From NCBI RefSeq assembly GCF_025698545.1, contig NC_068569.1, positions 4,278,001-4,342,000 on the forward strand: a DNA stretch of 64,000 nucleotides. The letters are read 5' to 3'. The notes beneath the pieces were generated by a model that saw only the letters and a list, made by a program, of their open reading frames with translations, was not told where the DNA came from and made no database searches. Source of the DNA: Gossypium raimondii. Lineage: Eukaryota > Streptophyta > Magnoliopsida > Malvales > Malvaceae. Of the stretch, positions 48,967-60,915 are shown piece after piece (within the stretch, counting starts at the first letter, position 1; every line of letters starts with the position of its first letter). A program made the position numbers and the translations under genes.

Positions 48967-51900
48967 TCGCATCAGCAGAGAGAAACTGAAAATAACAGAG
49001 CAAAATCAGAAAAACAAAGAACTGGAGCTTTCTCTCCTTGATCTTCTCTTTTTCCAAGGGATGCCGCTTCTTGGGTTTCTTTTCTAAAAGGACTAAGGCG
49101 TAAGGGGATTATATGGGGGGGCAGCACTTCCGAGGATAAGTACTTTGACTTATCATGATAAGCGAATTTCCCGTGATAAGCACATTTTGTTCACAGGTGC
49201 TGAAATGTGGGTCCCTCTGACAAAAGCTCAGCCAACAGCTGTCTTAACTTTGTTAAAAGATGACAACAAGCAGTGGAGTTGTAATTTCCATCTCATTTCT
49301 GAGTAAGTGAACTGCAGTCGCCAACAACAAGCAGTTGAGTTGTAATTTCCATTTCCACCTCATTTTCTTGCCTCTTAGTGAAGGAATAAAAGGTTTACGT
49401 CAATTTAAACAAAGTATTTACTAATTAAAGCTAAATCACATTAAATTATTTGATTAAAGGGAGATTAGGTATGAGTCACTGTAAGTCTCTTAATAATTTT
49501 TCCTTGTTATGAAATGAAAAAAATTAACTCAATTCAAATGAAAATGAAAATGAAAATTAAAAGATTTTTTATAATCACATATGTCTTGGATCAATGATAA
49601 ATTCAAGTAAAATTCTTCTTTAAGAACAACAATTTTATATTTTATATAAAATAGATAAAAATGTTAATGATAATTATATAAAGGACATTTAACCTGTTAT
49701 TTATTTTAAATATTTAATATAAATGATATATTAAATGATCTTTAAAATAATAATTTAATTATTTTTTATTGGTGTATATAAACGCCTAATACTCTTCAGT
49801 GTGTAAGTTCAGTGGCTGAGAAAGCGAGTGAGAACGACTGAGTCCACTTTGGTCAGTGCAATACATGACTCTGACGTGCGGGCAAAATTAAAAGTATCTT
49901 CTTTTTCTGTGGTCCAATGCGGAAAATAACGCATTAGTTCCAAAGTCACGGACAGTGGCACAAAACTTTCCTCCCTCTACCTTGTTAGAACTTGGAAAGA
50001 TGCACTCTAAATAGGAGCAATTGCTCAAGTTTTTTTTCTTTTTTCTTTTTCAATCGTGATTTAAATTGATTCTTTTATATTAATTTTTTGTTTTGAGTTT
50101 TTAAATTTATTATTGATAAAATTAATTTTACTTTATGATTTTTGAATATTACTAGACAAAATTTATTTTTAAAAATTAATAATTTTTAAAAATTTAAATT
50201 ATTTTACTATTTTAAATATAAATATTTGTCTTTATATAATACATAATTAAATTTAATTATAAATTAAATAAAAATAAAATTTAATTAATCACAACTTTTA
50301 ATTTGCATTTCATAAACTATCAAAATACCTCTTTTAATTTTTCTTCTTATCCCTATTTTAAATTAAAAAAATTATTTGATACCAATGTAAAATTTAAATT
50401 TCATAATTTCATAGAATTTATAAAAGGAAACATCGAAATTTCATAAATCACATTTCTAAATAAACTAAAAGTAACACTTCATAAGATACATTTATATATT
50501 TAATTTAAGGATTAGTATTTGATGTTTTATTAACTAGATTTTATATTTTAATAATTTTCAATTTCATAAGTAAAATATATATTATTACATGCTTTTAATA
50601 ATTAATTTTAAATTTGTATACTCTAAAAATATACGTTGAATAGTTTTTCATACAATAATTGCTTCTATCATAAACTCTTAAAATGTTTAATGCTAACATT
50701 AAAGATTATGATTCAGGTTTTGATTTTTCTTTCAAATTTTTAATGATAAAAAATATTTTATTTGTGCATAAGAGAAATTAAAGAACATTGAATCACTTTT
50801 TTCTTCTATAAGTTGATTAGAGTGTTTAATTAAAGAAAATTAAAGAAACTTCAATACTTCTAACTGGTTTGATAGAGTGTTTGGGTAACATAAACCCAAC
50901 TTAGAATTTTGTATGGTGTGTTGCCACTTGCACCCTTTGTTTTCCACTAACAACACTATATTTTATTATATATTTAATAAATAAATATTAAAATGTATAT
51001 ATAAATTTATTTTATAGGATAAACTAACAAAACTGTATTTTATTACATAATTAATATAAGCTTATTGGAGTAAATAAGTACGTAAAAATAAAGAAAAATA
51101 GTATTTGAAACAATCATGTCAATTTTAATAGAAATTTTGATAATTTATAATTATTAACCTTACAAATGTTAAATAATTTATATTTTTATTATTTACAAAT
51201 TGTAATATAACTTTTTTTTCGCATACTTCATCCTATTTCCATAATTGGAATCGAATCCAAACAAATATCTCAATCACTAATTTCAATTTTATTCTTGTAA
51301 TATCAAATCTTATAATTGTGATAATTAAATCGTTTATACAATCAACTATCTCTATAACAATTACATTTTATAATAACATTTCATTATAACAGCCAAATTT
51401 GTTGTAGAACTGATTTCTTATGTTTTATTTTTATCCTCTATAACAATTGTTCATCTATATAAAATATGAAGTATACTCTCTATTAAATTAATTCTCTGTA
51501 ATAGCCTATTGTCTCAAATTTTCGGAAAATTAAATTTATTCATAAGTGAAATAAAAATAAAATATTTAGTTAAGATATTATTTGAATAAAATATTTAAAT
51601 TTTATATAAAAATGTTAACTATATTTTATTAAATGAAAATACATTTATAAACTTTATTAGAGTGAGTATTTAAATCTTACTAATTAATAATGTTATTAAT
51701 ATATTATTATTTTTAATTTGAAGATTTTAAAATTAAAATATAATTTAAATCTTAAATATTGTTATAATTATCTCAAATGTTATTTTATAGGGTATAACAC
51801 TTGCCTTTTATAAAATCTAAAATTTTGAAAATAAAAGAGAATATTATAGAAATGATTTACTCTAGTAAGTCAATCTCTTAGAAAAATGTATTTACAATAA

Positions 51901-52400
51901 TTCCAAAAACAAATCAGACTAAAATTTATCAATTAAAACTCATAGGATTAGAAGTTTGAGAGAGGAGGAAAATGGCTGCTGAGAAGAGGTCTTTTCTTAA
52001 TCTTCCAGTTCTGCAATGATGCAAAGGTAAGTGGCTGTTAGTATTTTGCATGTGCTTAAACACAGTGGCATATTCTCTGAAAATTTTTTTGGGTGGGAAT
52101 TAAATTGTATTTTTACAGTAAAAATACACTTTCATCATTTTAATAGTTTATATCTTTATAACTTTTAAAGGGCTAAATCAAATTTTTATCATTTTGAGGG
52201 AGTCAAAAGTATAATTTTATCATTACTAATTTAAAATTTTATAAATTATAAAAGATCTAAATTAAAATTTTACCATTTTAGGAGAATCATGGCTCCCTAG
52301 TCTCCACTACTGTTCAAATACATATGCAAGTCCATGTGTTGAAATTCAGATATCTTCATCTATATCTTCCACTTTTAAGTTTTAGCTGATTTGATTAAAT
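48967..52400. other. Promoter of the TOPLESS-related gene and long AT-rich spacer
   Basis: The first ~150 bases are probably 5' UTR. A tandem-like repeat of about 29 bases (ACAACAAGCAGTGGAGTTGT and following) lies at 49,263 and again at 49,324. From about 49,400 to 52,000 the DNA is extremely AT-rich with no exon signal. ATGGCTGCTGAGAAGAGG at 51,972 looks like a start codon, but the frame stops after 15 codons. Confidence 0.6.
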
Positions 52401-52760
52401 AGGTTTGAGAGTGAAACTGGATGGAGTATTTTGAAGATATGGTATTGAATGCAAAGTTGGAGGAAGCTGGGACATATCTTTCTGGTTTCACAACTGTAGA
52501 TGACAGTCGGTACTCAACCAAGATTTATTTTGAAATCAGAAAGCTGAAGTTCCTTGAGGCATTGGACAAGTAAGCTATTCAGTTTAAGAATCCAATGGTT
52601 GTGCCAAGGCTTTGCATGTCCTGATGAAGGACAAATTTGCAATGATGACCAATGACCTCGCAGTCAGAAAGCTTGGCTCTGTCAAAGAATGATTCATATC
52701 CATTATCACCACCAGGAGGGATAGTTTCCCTATTCAACATGTTTGACATTTTAAGGCTAC
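52401..52760 (+). pseudogene. Scrambled TOPLESS-related gene fragment
   Basis: From 52,401 to 52,573 the sequence resembles exon 2 of a TOPLESS-related gene (YFEDMVLNAKLEEAGTYLSG, VDDSRYSTKIYFEIRKLKFL, EALDK), with a frame break near its start. It even keeps the splice donor form AA|GTAAGC. From about 52,640 a second piece resembles exon 19 (MTNDL and then LALSKNDSY, SLFNM), in a shifted frame. The ~20 exons that should lie between are missing. The fragment is on the opposite strand to the intact gene 4 kb away and differs strongly from it, so it probably comes from another family member. It cannot encode a repressor. Confidence 0.8.
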
Positions 52761-53229
52761 CTGAAAATTTTAGTGCATTATGTAGATCCACTTATATTTT
52801 TTTGGTTGACCTTAAAGCACAAATAGTAGTTTATTAACCTAATTTGCAATTTTCCCTTTAGTACAAACTAATCGATTGAGTAAATCAGAGTCTCCTAACT
52901 TTCTGGTTTCCACAATTTATGGAATTATATTGTCCAAGGCCCCTAACACAGGCCATCTTCAAGACCACGTCACGACGCCAAACCTTCTAAATAACTTCAT
53001 AAATAGAGAAAGAATCAAGACACCTTCTAAGACGAATAACAAGTACACAATTTAACACCGAAACAAACTGAAGCAAATCAGCAATTTGCAGAACAAGTCA
53101 CCCACCAATTAATGGGTCTTGCAAAATGCATGTAATTACGTTTTATATTACAAATTAAATCAAATGAGTTTGAATTGCCATTTCTCACACCAGAGAATAA
53201 ATATTTATTTATTTATCTATTTCACATCT
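52761..53229. other. Spacer and 3' flank of the MEMO1-like gene
   Basis: No exon or repeat was recognised between the pseudogene and the stop codon of the minus-strand gene at 53230. The last 200 bases or so are probably 3' UTR. Confidence 0.55.
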
Positions 53230-55913
53230 TCAAGCATCCACCTTTGCTGCTGCAGATGCATAACTTACACTACTGTCTCTCGTAGTTTTGCACTGACTTG
53301 ATTGCTCGTAACGGAGGAACTTGATCTTTATTCTTGTTGAACTGTTCCTTAGCATCTGAAATAGCCCAAGATAAGCATGATCATAAAAACAAGTTTCAGG
53401 GAGTAACGGAACTCAAATAACCATTCTGCAAATAGGCTTAATGGATAGTGTTTAAAGGAATGATTTATGAATGTTTCTTTTATCAAAACCCTTTGGATAA
53501 CTCTGAAGAAAGCTTTTTGAGGCACTTACATGAAGGAAAACACTGATTGGATGGCGTCCACAGATAGTGTTGTCATACTCTGACAGATATTCCTTGAAGG
53601 CGTCTGCATCTCCTGTTTCTATTATATCCATGCCCATCTTGTCTAAGGCTTCTATTGATTTATGTATGGCCCCATACTTCTTGTCATAGTGTATGTAGTT
53701 GAACCTGACACCCAAAGCAGAAGGTAAATATTTCTGAGCCCCAAAAGAAAAGCTTTTCCAGGGCATATCATATAAAAGAACCAGGGTAAAACCATTGAAC
53801 AATAAAAGTTCTTTAAAAGAAATAATGCATTCATACATTTCACAGGTATGGACTATGGAGTGAATAAAAAAACCATCTATGAACCAGCCGAATAAGTGGT
53901 GTTTGAAAGTAAAAGTAACATTTCATATAACCAGGATAGTATAAACAGTCTACATCACACAGCTTCCCTTTTAGGGGGTTAAGGAGTGGGATAATTTGCC
54001 GGTATGCTAAAAGATGTAGCTAATATACATGCAAAGACATCTTGTGCATTCGCCACAAAGATGAGATTTATACTAAATAAAAGGATGATATTTATGAAGA
54101 CAGAAAGACTAAACCCAACATACCGAGAACCCCAGTGACAAAAATCTGATGATACTGAGAAGAAATTTTGAGGATCATCTATATATTTGGCCAACAACTT
54201 TCCGTACATTGCTTCATTTTCCGCACCAAGAGCACCAACCAAAATTGGTACAACTTTCACTGGATGCCTATATCACCATCACCCAAAATCAGCTAAACTA
54301 GAACGAAGTGTAGAACAGTACTTGATAATCAATATATGTTTAAAAATTACCCCTCAAATACTTTTACAAGATAAGGCAAGTGCATTTCCATGCTATGCTC
54401 AGCTTCATCAACACGAAGATTCATCAGTTCAAATTTTCCTGTAGCTTTCAGCTCTTCGATGACTGAAAGATGAAACATATATGAATCAAGTTTTGCATGG
54501 AGGATAAAGAGGCTCAGGGATTTGAATATAGTAAGCACTACAATTAAAATTTAAAAAAAGAAAGAAAGAATAGCAAGCCATTCATCGAGGGAAAAGAAAA
54601 ACCAAACCAAAAGCCCCAGTCAATAAGCTCAACAAAATATAGAACACATTTTACTGGACTTGTCAACAAAGCTAATCTGGCATGATAAGTTAAGAAGAAA
54701 GATGATATTTAGCTTAATGCAAACAGACATCGCAGTTCACCTTCCAAATCAATAGGTAGGTCCCCTATTGGTGTCTTGTATACTGTAGCAGTTGACAGAG
54801 CACATTTTGGAGTGTAATAATGGTGAGATGGACCAAGAAGGAATACCCGAGAACTGCGCTTGTAAATTTTCTCACACGTCAGTCAGTTTTAGCAAAAAAG
54901 GAAGCAGATAAAGCAATTAGTTTTGGTTCAAATTGTTTATATGTTCAGAACATAACATATGAACAAAATTTGGCTCAAGATATGATTAATGATTCAAAAT
55001 CAATAAGCACATTTCCTGAGAATTGAGATACATTATGTGATATAAAACTATAGTAAATCAAAGAGGAGAAATATAACAAAAAGGCGCACATGTTTGTTGG
55101 GTCTATATTTCCGAAAGCATAGGCCGCAGCACGACCTGAATATGAATAACCTGCATGCCTGAGTTTCAGAAGCCACCGTCAAACCATAGACAAGAGAATA
55201 CATTCAAATTTAGTTAATGTTATGAAAGAAACAAACAACGAGGTGACAGAAAACTTACGGAGCAATTACACCTCTTACATCAGAGGATTTAGGCAAGCCA
55301 GCCGCCGTGATCCATCCATCAAGCTCTTCCGCCAGTTTTTTTGCTGAGAGAAATAGCACACGTTTATGAAGTCAACTGTTTAGCATTTAAAAACAAAGCA
55401 ATATTTGCATAGCCAAGAAAAACAGTATGATACTACCTAAGTACTTTTATCGATTACATTCTCAAACATTAAAAAAAAACACTTAGTTCTTAGAATTTTG
55501 AATAACACCTAAAGCCTACTAATACAAGTTGAAACTATCAATGTTTTCAGCTTCGGAAGAGCAGTTCATTGAGTGATATTGTAATTCAACATTTGCATTA
55601 TTTAAATAATAATAATTTTCAGACTTTCCTAAGAGATGACTAATTCATTGCAGAAATGACACGACTTAAATTGACTCTTTCAAATTACTTAGCTTAGCTC
55701 TTCAATCCACATTGTTTTATTATTTTATTTTCTCGAATTAAGCGACAATTTTAGTTTCGACTTGATCATTCGTAAAAGGGTAAGCAAAAAACATGAGCCG
55801 GAATTTGATAATGAAAATCGTTAGGGGTTTGGAGGGAACAAAAGAGCGTTAAAGGACTTACGGTTATCAGTGTACCAAGATCCTGCATGCGAAGCTCTTC
55901 TGATTCTTTCCAT
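53230..55913 (-). CDS. MEMO1-like protein
   Basis: Eight exons in transcript order: 55913-55862, 55343-55259, 55158-55090, 54853-54741, 54462-54351, 54267-54124, 53704-53530, 53355-53230. They join in frame to 291 residues, the usual length of eukaryotic MEMO1. The single-domain protein begins [14 protein letters not shown]. The metal-ligand candidates of the family are present: His47 in [11 protein letters not shown], His79/His80 in GPSHHYY and Cys240 in CGRHPI. Human MEMO1 binds metal, has been linked to iron handling and redox control, and takes part in ErbB2-dependent cell motility; the plant role is not established. The exon 6 end is CHWGSR joined to FNYIHYD. No damage was found. Arabidopsis AT2G25280 is the likely counterpart (from memory). 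Confidence 0.93.
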
Positions 55914-57973
55914 TGAAAATCGAGTGAAAGCCCTAACTTGATCTTCCGATCGGAATTTGGATTAAGACCAGGAAACGTTTTAGCGGTCGCCAAAGGAGGA
56001 GAGAAAGGAAAAAAAGGTTTTTTTTTTTTAAATAATAATTTCAAAAAGCGCTCTCTCTAGTCTCTAACTCTACTAATTCTGGGAATTTATGCAAAGCGTA
56101 AAGAGAGAAGAATTCATTCTAACACGTTAACTTCATAACTTAAGCCGCTTCCGGAATTGTTAGGCTATGTTTCAGCTCCGTTGCTTCTCATGGTCCTCTT
56201 GTATCTGGGCAAGTTGGTAAATGAATATTTCATGAAATTAGTTTATGGACCAAAAATAATAATTATATTATTGCACTAACGCCTCGCTAGTTAGAAGTAT
56301 TACAGTTTTAATATATCTCTTAATACATTATAATTTTTCTGTCTTTTATAAAATAATTAAATTATGAAAATATCATTTATATATTATTAGATTAAATTTC
56401 ACTCTCATAAGGTTTATTTTTTAAAAAAATTCTATTTTGCAGATAAAATCATCATGGTATTTTAAAAATTGTAGATAAAATCATTTTAATTTCTTGAATA
56501 ATTATAACTTGAAAGGTCAACGCTCTCATCTATTATTTTGGGTTCTTTCTCTTTCTCTTGTTATTCATCAATTTTTTTCTAATAAATAATTATTAAATTT
56601 AAATATTAGTTAATTTATATTTTGAAAATCATTGAGCATTGATTTTGAAAAAGAATCGTATTGAATTTAAATATTAATTGACTGAAAATTATGTTTGATG
56701 TAAGCAATTGTAGAGCAATTGAGAGTCAAACTGAAAATAAATAAAGTACCCATTCATTTTAATATTTTGCAATTAAGATTTATGGACAAAATTAATAATT
56801 TATAAAATAATACTTATATTTTAACCAAATAAAATATTTTCAATCTATCTCCGGTTACACGAATAGCCAGAGCAATTACCAAATCAAAGATTCATAACAA
56901 GCAACGGTAATTGCGACAAGTTCATTCACTCGAAATCAATTATTTTGTGTTTGTCTTCGAAAATAGAATATTGGTATTATCATTTATTCCATTTTAAAAT
57001 GAATCACCAAGCAAATTTATATTACATTATTTTATTTCAGCTCGTGTAGTTCAATTTATAGCTCCACTTTTTTCACCAATCAAGTTTTTGCTTGATTTGT
57101 TCAATTTAAATTTAAAAGGAAAAGAAAAAGAATTCCCAAATTTCCATGAATTGGGTTCTGAAATATAACATACATAAAACAAAACAAGTATAAGGTTGAC
57201 ATTATAATTTGAATATCAGAAGGTTACAAGCTACAAACATGTAGAAATTTGGTATAAATGATGATCTATAATCCTATATGAATAACAAAAACAAACAAGA
57301 TGATCTTACAAGTTACAACCAACAATTATTTATATGATCATTGATGAACCAATCAAATCATATACCACTTTGCAAATTACCATGTGAAAGAAAAATAAAT
57401 TCCCCCAAAATTGACAAAATGAATGAATGAACTAGGCTTCATGCCCAATCACAAATTGCACCTTCCAATATCAAACTCACAGTTCACAAGCTTTTGTTCT
57501 TTGCTGCCATAGCAAACAACCAGCCACACACACAAAAAAAGTCCATGGACAAAAATATAAGACCTGCAATAACACAAAAGATCAAACACCATGGTCATCT
57601 TCAGTCCGATCAGCGATTGAAAGAAATCATATATCAAACAAGATAAATAGCCACATGACCCAAGGGGGTAAAATAGGCTGAATGATCGGCTAATATAGAA
57701 CCAAAACATAATTTCAGTTTGTGTCTGATGAAAACTATTTTTCATACTGTGATTTTAAAACAGGGTTCGTATTTTATAGATAAGTATATCACATCAAAGA
57801 ATATTAACAGTTATAAGGTAAATGGTCATCATGGAAATTGCTGATAAAAGAAGTCGAAGAGTAATAAGCTGCACCTATCTTAGTAGCACAAAAACACTGA
57901 TCTTGGAAAATGAATTAAATAGAACCGAAGCACTTGTCTAGTGCCCCGAAAGAATACCGATTCAACAGAAAAC
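55914..57973. other. Promoter of the MEMO1-like gene and 3' flank of the PHOX gene
   Basis: The sequence just above 55,913 is the leader of the MEMO1-like gene. From about 56,200 to 57,100 it is AT-rich and featureless. Roughly 57,400-57,973 is likely 3' UTR of the PHOX gene. No further exon was found. Confidence 0.55.
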
Positions 57974-60211
57974 TTAAAAATTCTCCAAGATAGAAAGAAG
58001 CTTTGGAGCCTGGCGACGGAACAATGGTTCTAGTCGGAATGATGGAACACCAGTCTGCCACCTTTTTACATCATACATTTCATTCCATGCCTGTACAATC
58101 TCATCAATTTTGAAACCTAAGCCTGCAATAAAATGGGGAATTCCTCCTAAGCAAATTTTCCTAAGAACAAAACAAGTGAAGTAAGAGAAGTTTACAGATG
58201 ATTCTTTGTAGATACCTTCTGATGCAGTCTGGTTCGAACAGTGATTCTTAATCATAACGGCTAAATCTATTGGAGAAGCTCCAGCAAGTTCAAATTTCTC
58301 AACTGCAACCTCCAAACATTCCTCCCAAGTTGGCAACCCAATCTTGTATTCCACAACGGAACGCTCATAAAGTAAGGTGCCCCATAACAGGTATATCTGT
58401 GAACTCATGTTTGCAGCCTTCTCAGCAGCTTCCTCAGCAGAGACATCTTTAAACAGCCCATCTAACCCCATTTTCTGCAACTGAGTGTTATACTTATCAA
58501 TTTTGGAGAGTCCATTTAGCCGTTGCTCCTCCATTTCCTCCCAAATCTGCATGCCCTTCTCCATGCTGTCCTCTGCCTTGTTATAAAGCTTCAAGACCTC
58601 CTCGGAAGGTCCACTTTCTAAATTAATCTTGCTAGCAACTGCATGGTACCAGTGGAGTTTTGCTTGCTCAAACTGCTGTTGCCCCAATGCAAGAAGACCT
58701 TCATGAAAATCTGGTTTAATTTTCAATGCTTCCTCGTACCTCTTTGCCGCCAGTACATATTCTTTCTGTGCCCACTCATACGCAATCTTAACCTGGGCTA
58801 GCATAGATTCCCTTGAACCGTCGTCTGTTAAGATGACATGTTTCCTTGCCCTGGACATGTGAACATTTCCCCAATTGAACAATGCCAGAGCTGCCATCTC
58901 TTGGAACTTATCTGCAGCGATTTCAAAAAGCTCCTGCGCATCTTCACTTGTCACAGTATCAGCCATTGCTTCCGAGTATAATCTCATCCCAAGTTCATGA
59001 AGATCCAAGTACGAATCAGAATCAAACCCGACATGGTTCTTGAAAAGTAGTGCAAACTGGACAATCCAATCCTCCATAGATTTTCCTTTTATAGCTTCAC
59101 CATTCTCAACAACATCACTCAATTTCTCTTCACCCTTCACCATGTCCTCTTTACTTACTCCTTCATAAGCTGGTTCCTGGTCTGGACTAACTTCAACAAC
59201 AAAGAACCTTAGTGATCCTCCTGATAGACCACCGACTGATTCAGCTAACCTAAGATCATCTGTTGAAGTCATCGTAATCAAATCACCCTCTGGATCCATG
59301 TATTTCACAAGAATACCCTGCAGGCCAGGAAACCTATCTCGAATAATATCCCTCACCAACTTAACAGTACAATTCACAGGTAATTGAGCCCACCTAATAT
59401 CATCCCCGAACACCAACTTCACCGTCTTTGTAATCGTTTTTTCTTCCTCAACAGTCATCTTCTCTTCCTCAACAGTCTTCACAACAATCTCTTTGTCCTT
59501 GACCTCCTTGACAACACTAACCTTATCCTCCGCCTTCTTCTCTTCTGTAACGTTATCATCAGTCTTTTCATCTTTCTCAACAAACTTTCCTTTGGTTTTC
59601 TTCTTCTTCAACTTCTCTTGCACCACTTTTCGCAACCGTGAAGCCCCGGAGGGATTATTATCAAAGAAACCAGGTTCATTTTCATTAACAGTAACACCCT
59701 TCCAATCCATAGCCTTTTTCACGCTGTCTAAAACCTCCAAAGCGGACGAATTATTGGGTTCAATGGTTAAAACATTATAAACGTCCCTATAAGCTAAATC
59801 CAATCTATTCAAAGCTTCATAACACCTAGCTCTTCTCAACAAAGCTTTGGTGTATTTAGGAGAAACCTCTAAAGCCAAATTACATTCATTAATAGCGCGA
59901 GGGTACTCGCCGAGACCCAATTGCATATAACAAGCAGCCATGTTGCTGCGCAAATGAGCGACATCGATATGGGCTTTAGGGAGGAGGTTAAGGGCTTTTT
60001 CGTACTTTAACATCGCGCCTTCATGGTCGCGTTTCTGAAAGAGTCGGTTACCTTCTTCTTTAAGCTCCTGGGACATGTTGATGAAGATTGCCGTGTCCTC
60101 ATCGAAAGCTTTGGACGTCCGATCAGCGGCGGCGCCTTTGTTCTGCTTGTTGGCTTCCATGACTTTCTTGCCTGTTTCTTGAAACTTCTTATTCCCGGTT
60201 GGCTTCCCCAT
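57974..60211 (-). CDS. PHOX1: PHOX-type co-chaperone (TPR plus PB1 domain)
   Basis: Two exons in transcript order: 60211-58216 and 58122-57974, joining in frame to 714 residues. After a basic N-terminus ([16 protein letters not shown]), three TPR repeats cover about residues 45-160 ([39 protein letters not shown]). A lysine- and glutamate-rich linker follows. A PB1 domain at about 265-350 has the acidic OPCA segment ([17 protein letters not shown]). The C-terminal half holds further TPR-like helices ([17 protein letters not shown]). Plant PHOX proteins bind HSP70/HSP90 tails through TPRs; one member, CLMP1, affects chloroplast partition and cytoskeleton. The symbol rests on domain order and on synteny with AT2G25290, recalled. 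The 93-base intron has no in-frame stop and a length divisible by three. Start chosen at MGKPTG, the first true ATG with a family-like N-terminus. Confidence 0.88.
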   Translation of the reverse strand: MGKPTGNKKFQETGKKVMEANKQNKGAAADRTSKAFDEDTAIFINMSQELKEEGNRLFQKRDHEGAMLKYEKALNLLPKAHIDVAHLRSNMAACYMQLGLGEYPRAINECNLALEVSPKYTKALLRRARCYEALNRLDLAYRDVYNVLTIEPNNSSALEVLDSVKKAMDWKGVTVNENEPGFFDNNPSGASRLRKVVQEKLKKKKTKGKFVEKDEKTDDNVTEEKKAEDKVSVVKEVKDKEIVVKTVEEEKMTVEEEKTITKTVKLVFGDDIRWAQLPVNCTVKLVRDIIRDRFPGLQGILVKYMDPEGDLITMTSTDDLRLAESVGGLSGGSLRFFVVEVSPDQEPAYEGVSKEDMVKGEEKLSDVVENGEAIKGKSMEDWIVQFALLFKNHVGFDSDSYLDLHELGMRLYSEAMADTVTSEDAQELFEIAADKFQEMAALALFNWGNVHMSRARKHVILTDDGSRESMLAQVKIAYEWAQKEYVLAAKRYEEALKIKPDFHEGLLALGQQQFEQAKLHWYHAVASKINLESGPSEEVLKLYNKAEDSMEKGMQIWEEMEEQRLNGLSKIDKYNTQLQKMGLDGLFKDVSAEEAAEKAANMSSQIYLLWGTLLYERSVVEYKIGLPTWEECLEVAVEKFELAGASPIDLAVMIKNHCSNQTASEGIYKESSVNFSYFTCFVLRKICLGGIPHFIAGLGFKIDEIVQAWNEMYDVKRWQTGVPSFRLEPLFRRQAPKLLSILENF

Positions 60212-60915
60212 TTTCTTGGATTGAGGGAAATCCCAAAACAAGAAGAATAACAAAGAAAAACAATCTGATAATAATAATAATAATTTTTAGGAACCTGTAA
60301 TATAAAGGAGGAATATTCTTTCTTATAATATGCCGATCATGGGTGTTTTATTAACGGCAGCAGAAATGAAAATTGAAAGGGAAGAAATTTATTATTAATG
60401 TTCATTTTAATCTTTTTCTGATTAGGGTTAGGCCGTCAGGAGGAAAGGTCAACGTGTTTTTGCCAGGCCAAGATAAGCTCCTATAGTCAACCAACTTTGA
60501 ATATTTTATTTTTTGTTCGAACAAACTTCTTGTATACAGGCTTTACTTTTATGATATGAAGCCCGATTTTCTTAATAAATCCAAGCCCATATTATTATTA
60601 ATCAATGTGAAACCAAACATCATGGCTCATGGCAAAGCAAATTCCCCTCCAAAACAATTTCTTGTATCTCATTAATCATTATGCAAGTCTTTTAACAGTA
60701 CAACATGCAATACAAATCCCACACATTAAATCTAACTGCCATTGCCAGGCTCATTTACTGTACCAGTAATACAAGGCCACTAGTAGCTGCAATAACTTGA
60801 CTGAATACCACTTTTGAACCTGGATTCTTTGATGAATGGCGAGGATTGGTTACAACATAGAGCCAATACAGCATTCCCGTCCCAGCAAAGTGAAGAAAAA
60901 AACTTCTATCAACAC
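60212..60915. other. PHOX gene leader and 3' flank of the membrane-protein gene
   Basis: A (TAA)n-like run lies near 60,268-60,285 in the leader. The rest shows no exon; the last part is probably 3' UTR of the minus-strand gene ending at 60916. Confidence 0.55.

Noticed and set aside
51972-52020. Start-like ATGGCTGCTGAGAAGAGG considered as exon 1 of the TOPLESS-related pseudogene
   Set aside because: The frame stops after 15 codons and does not resemble the LisH exon of TOPLESS proteins.
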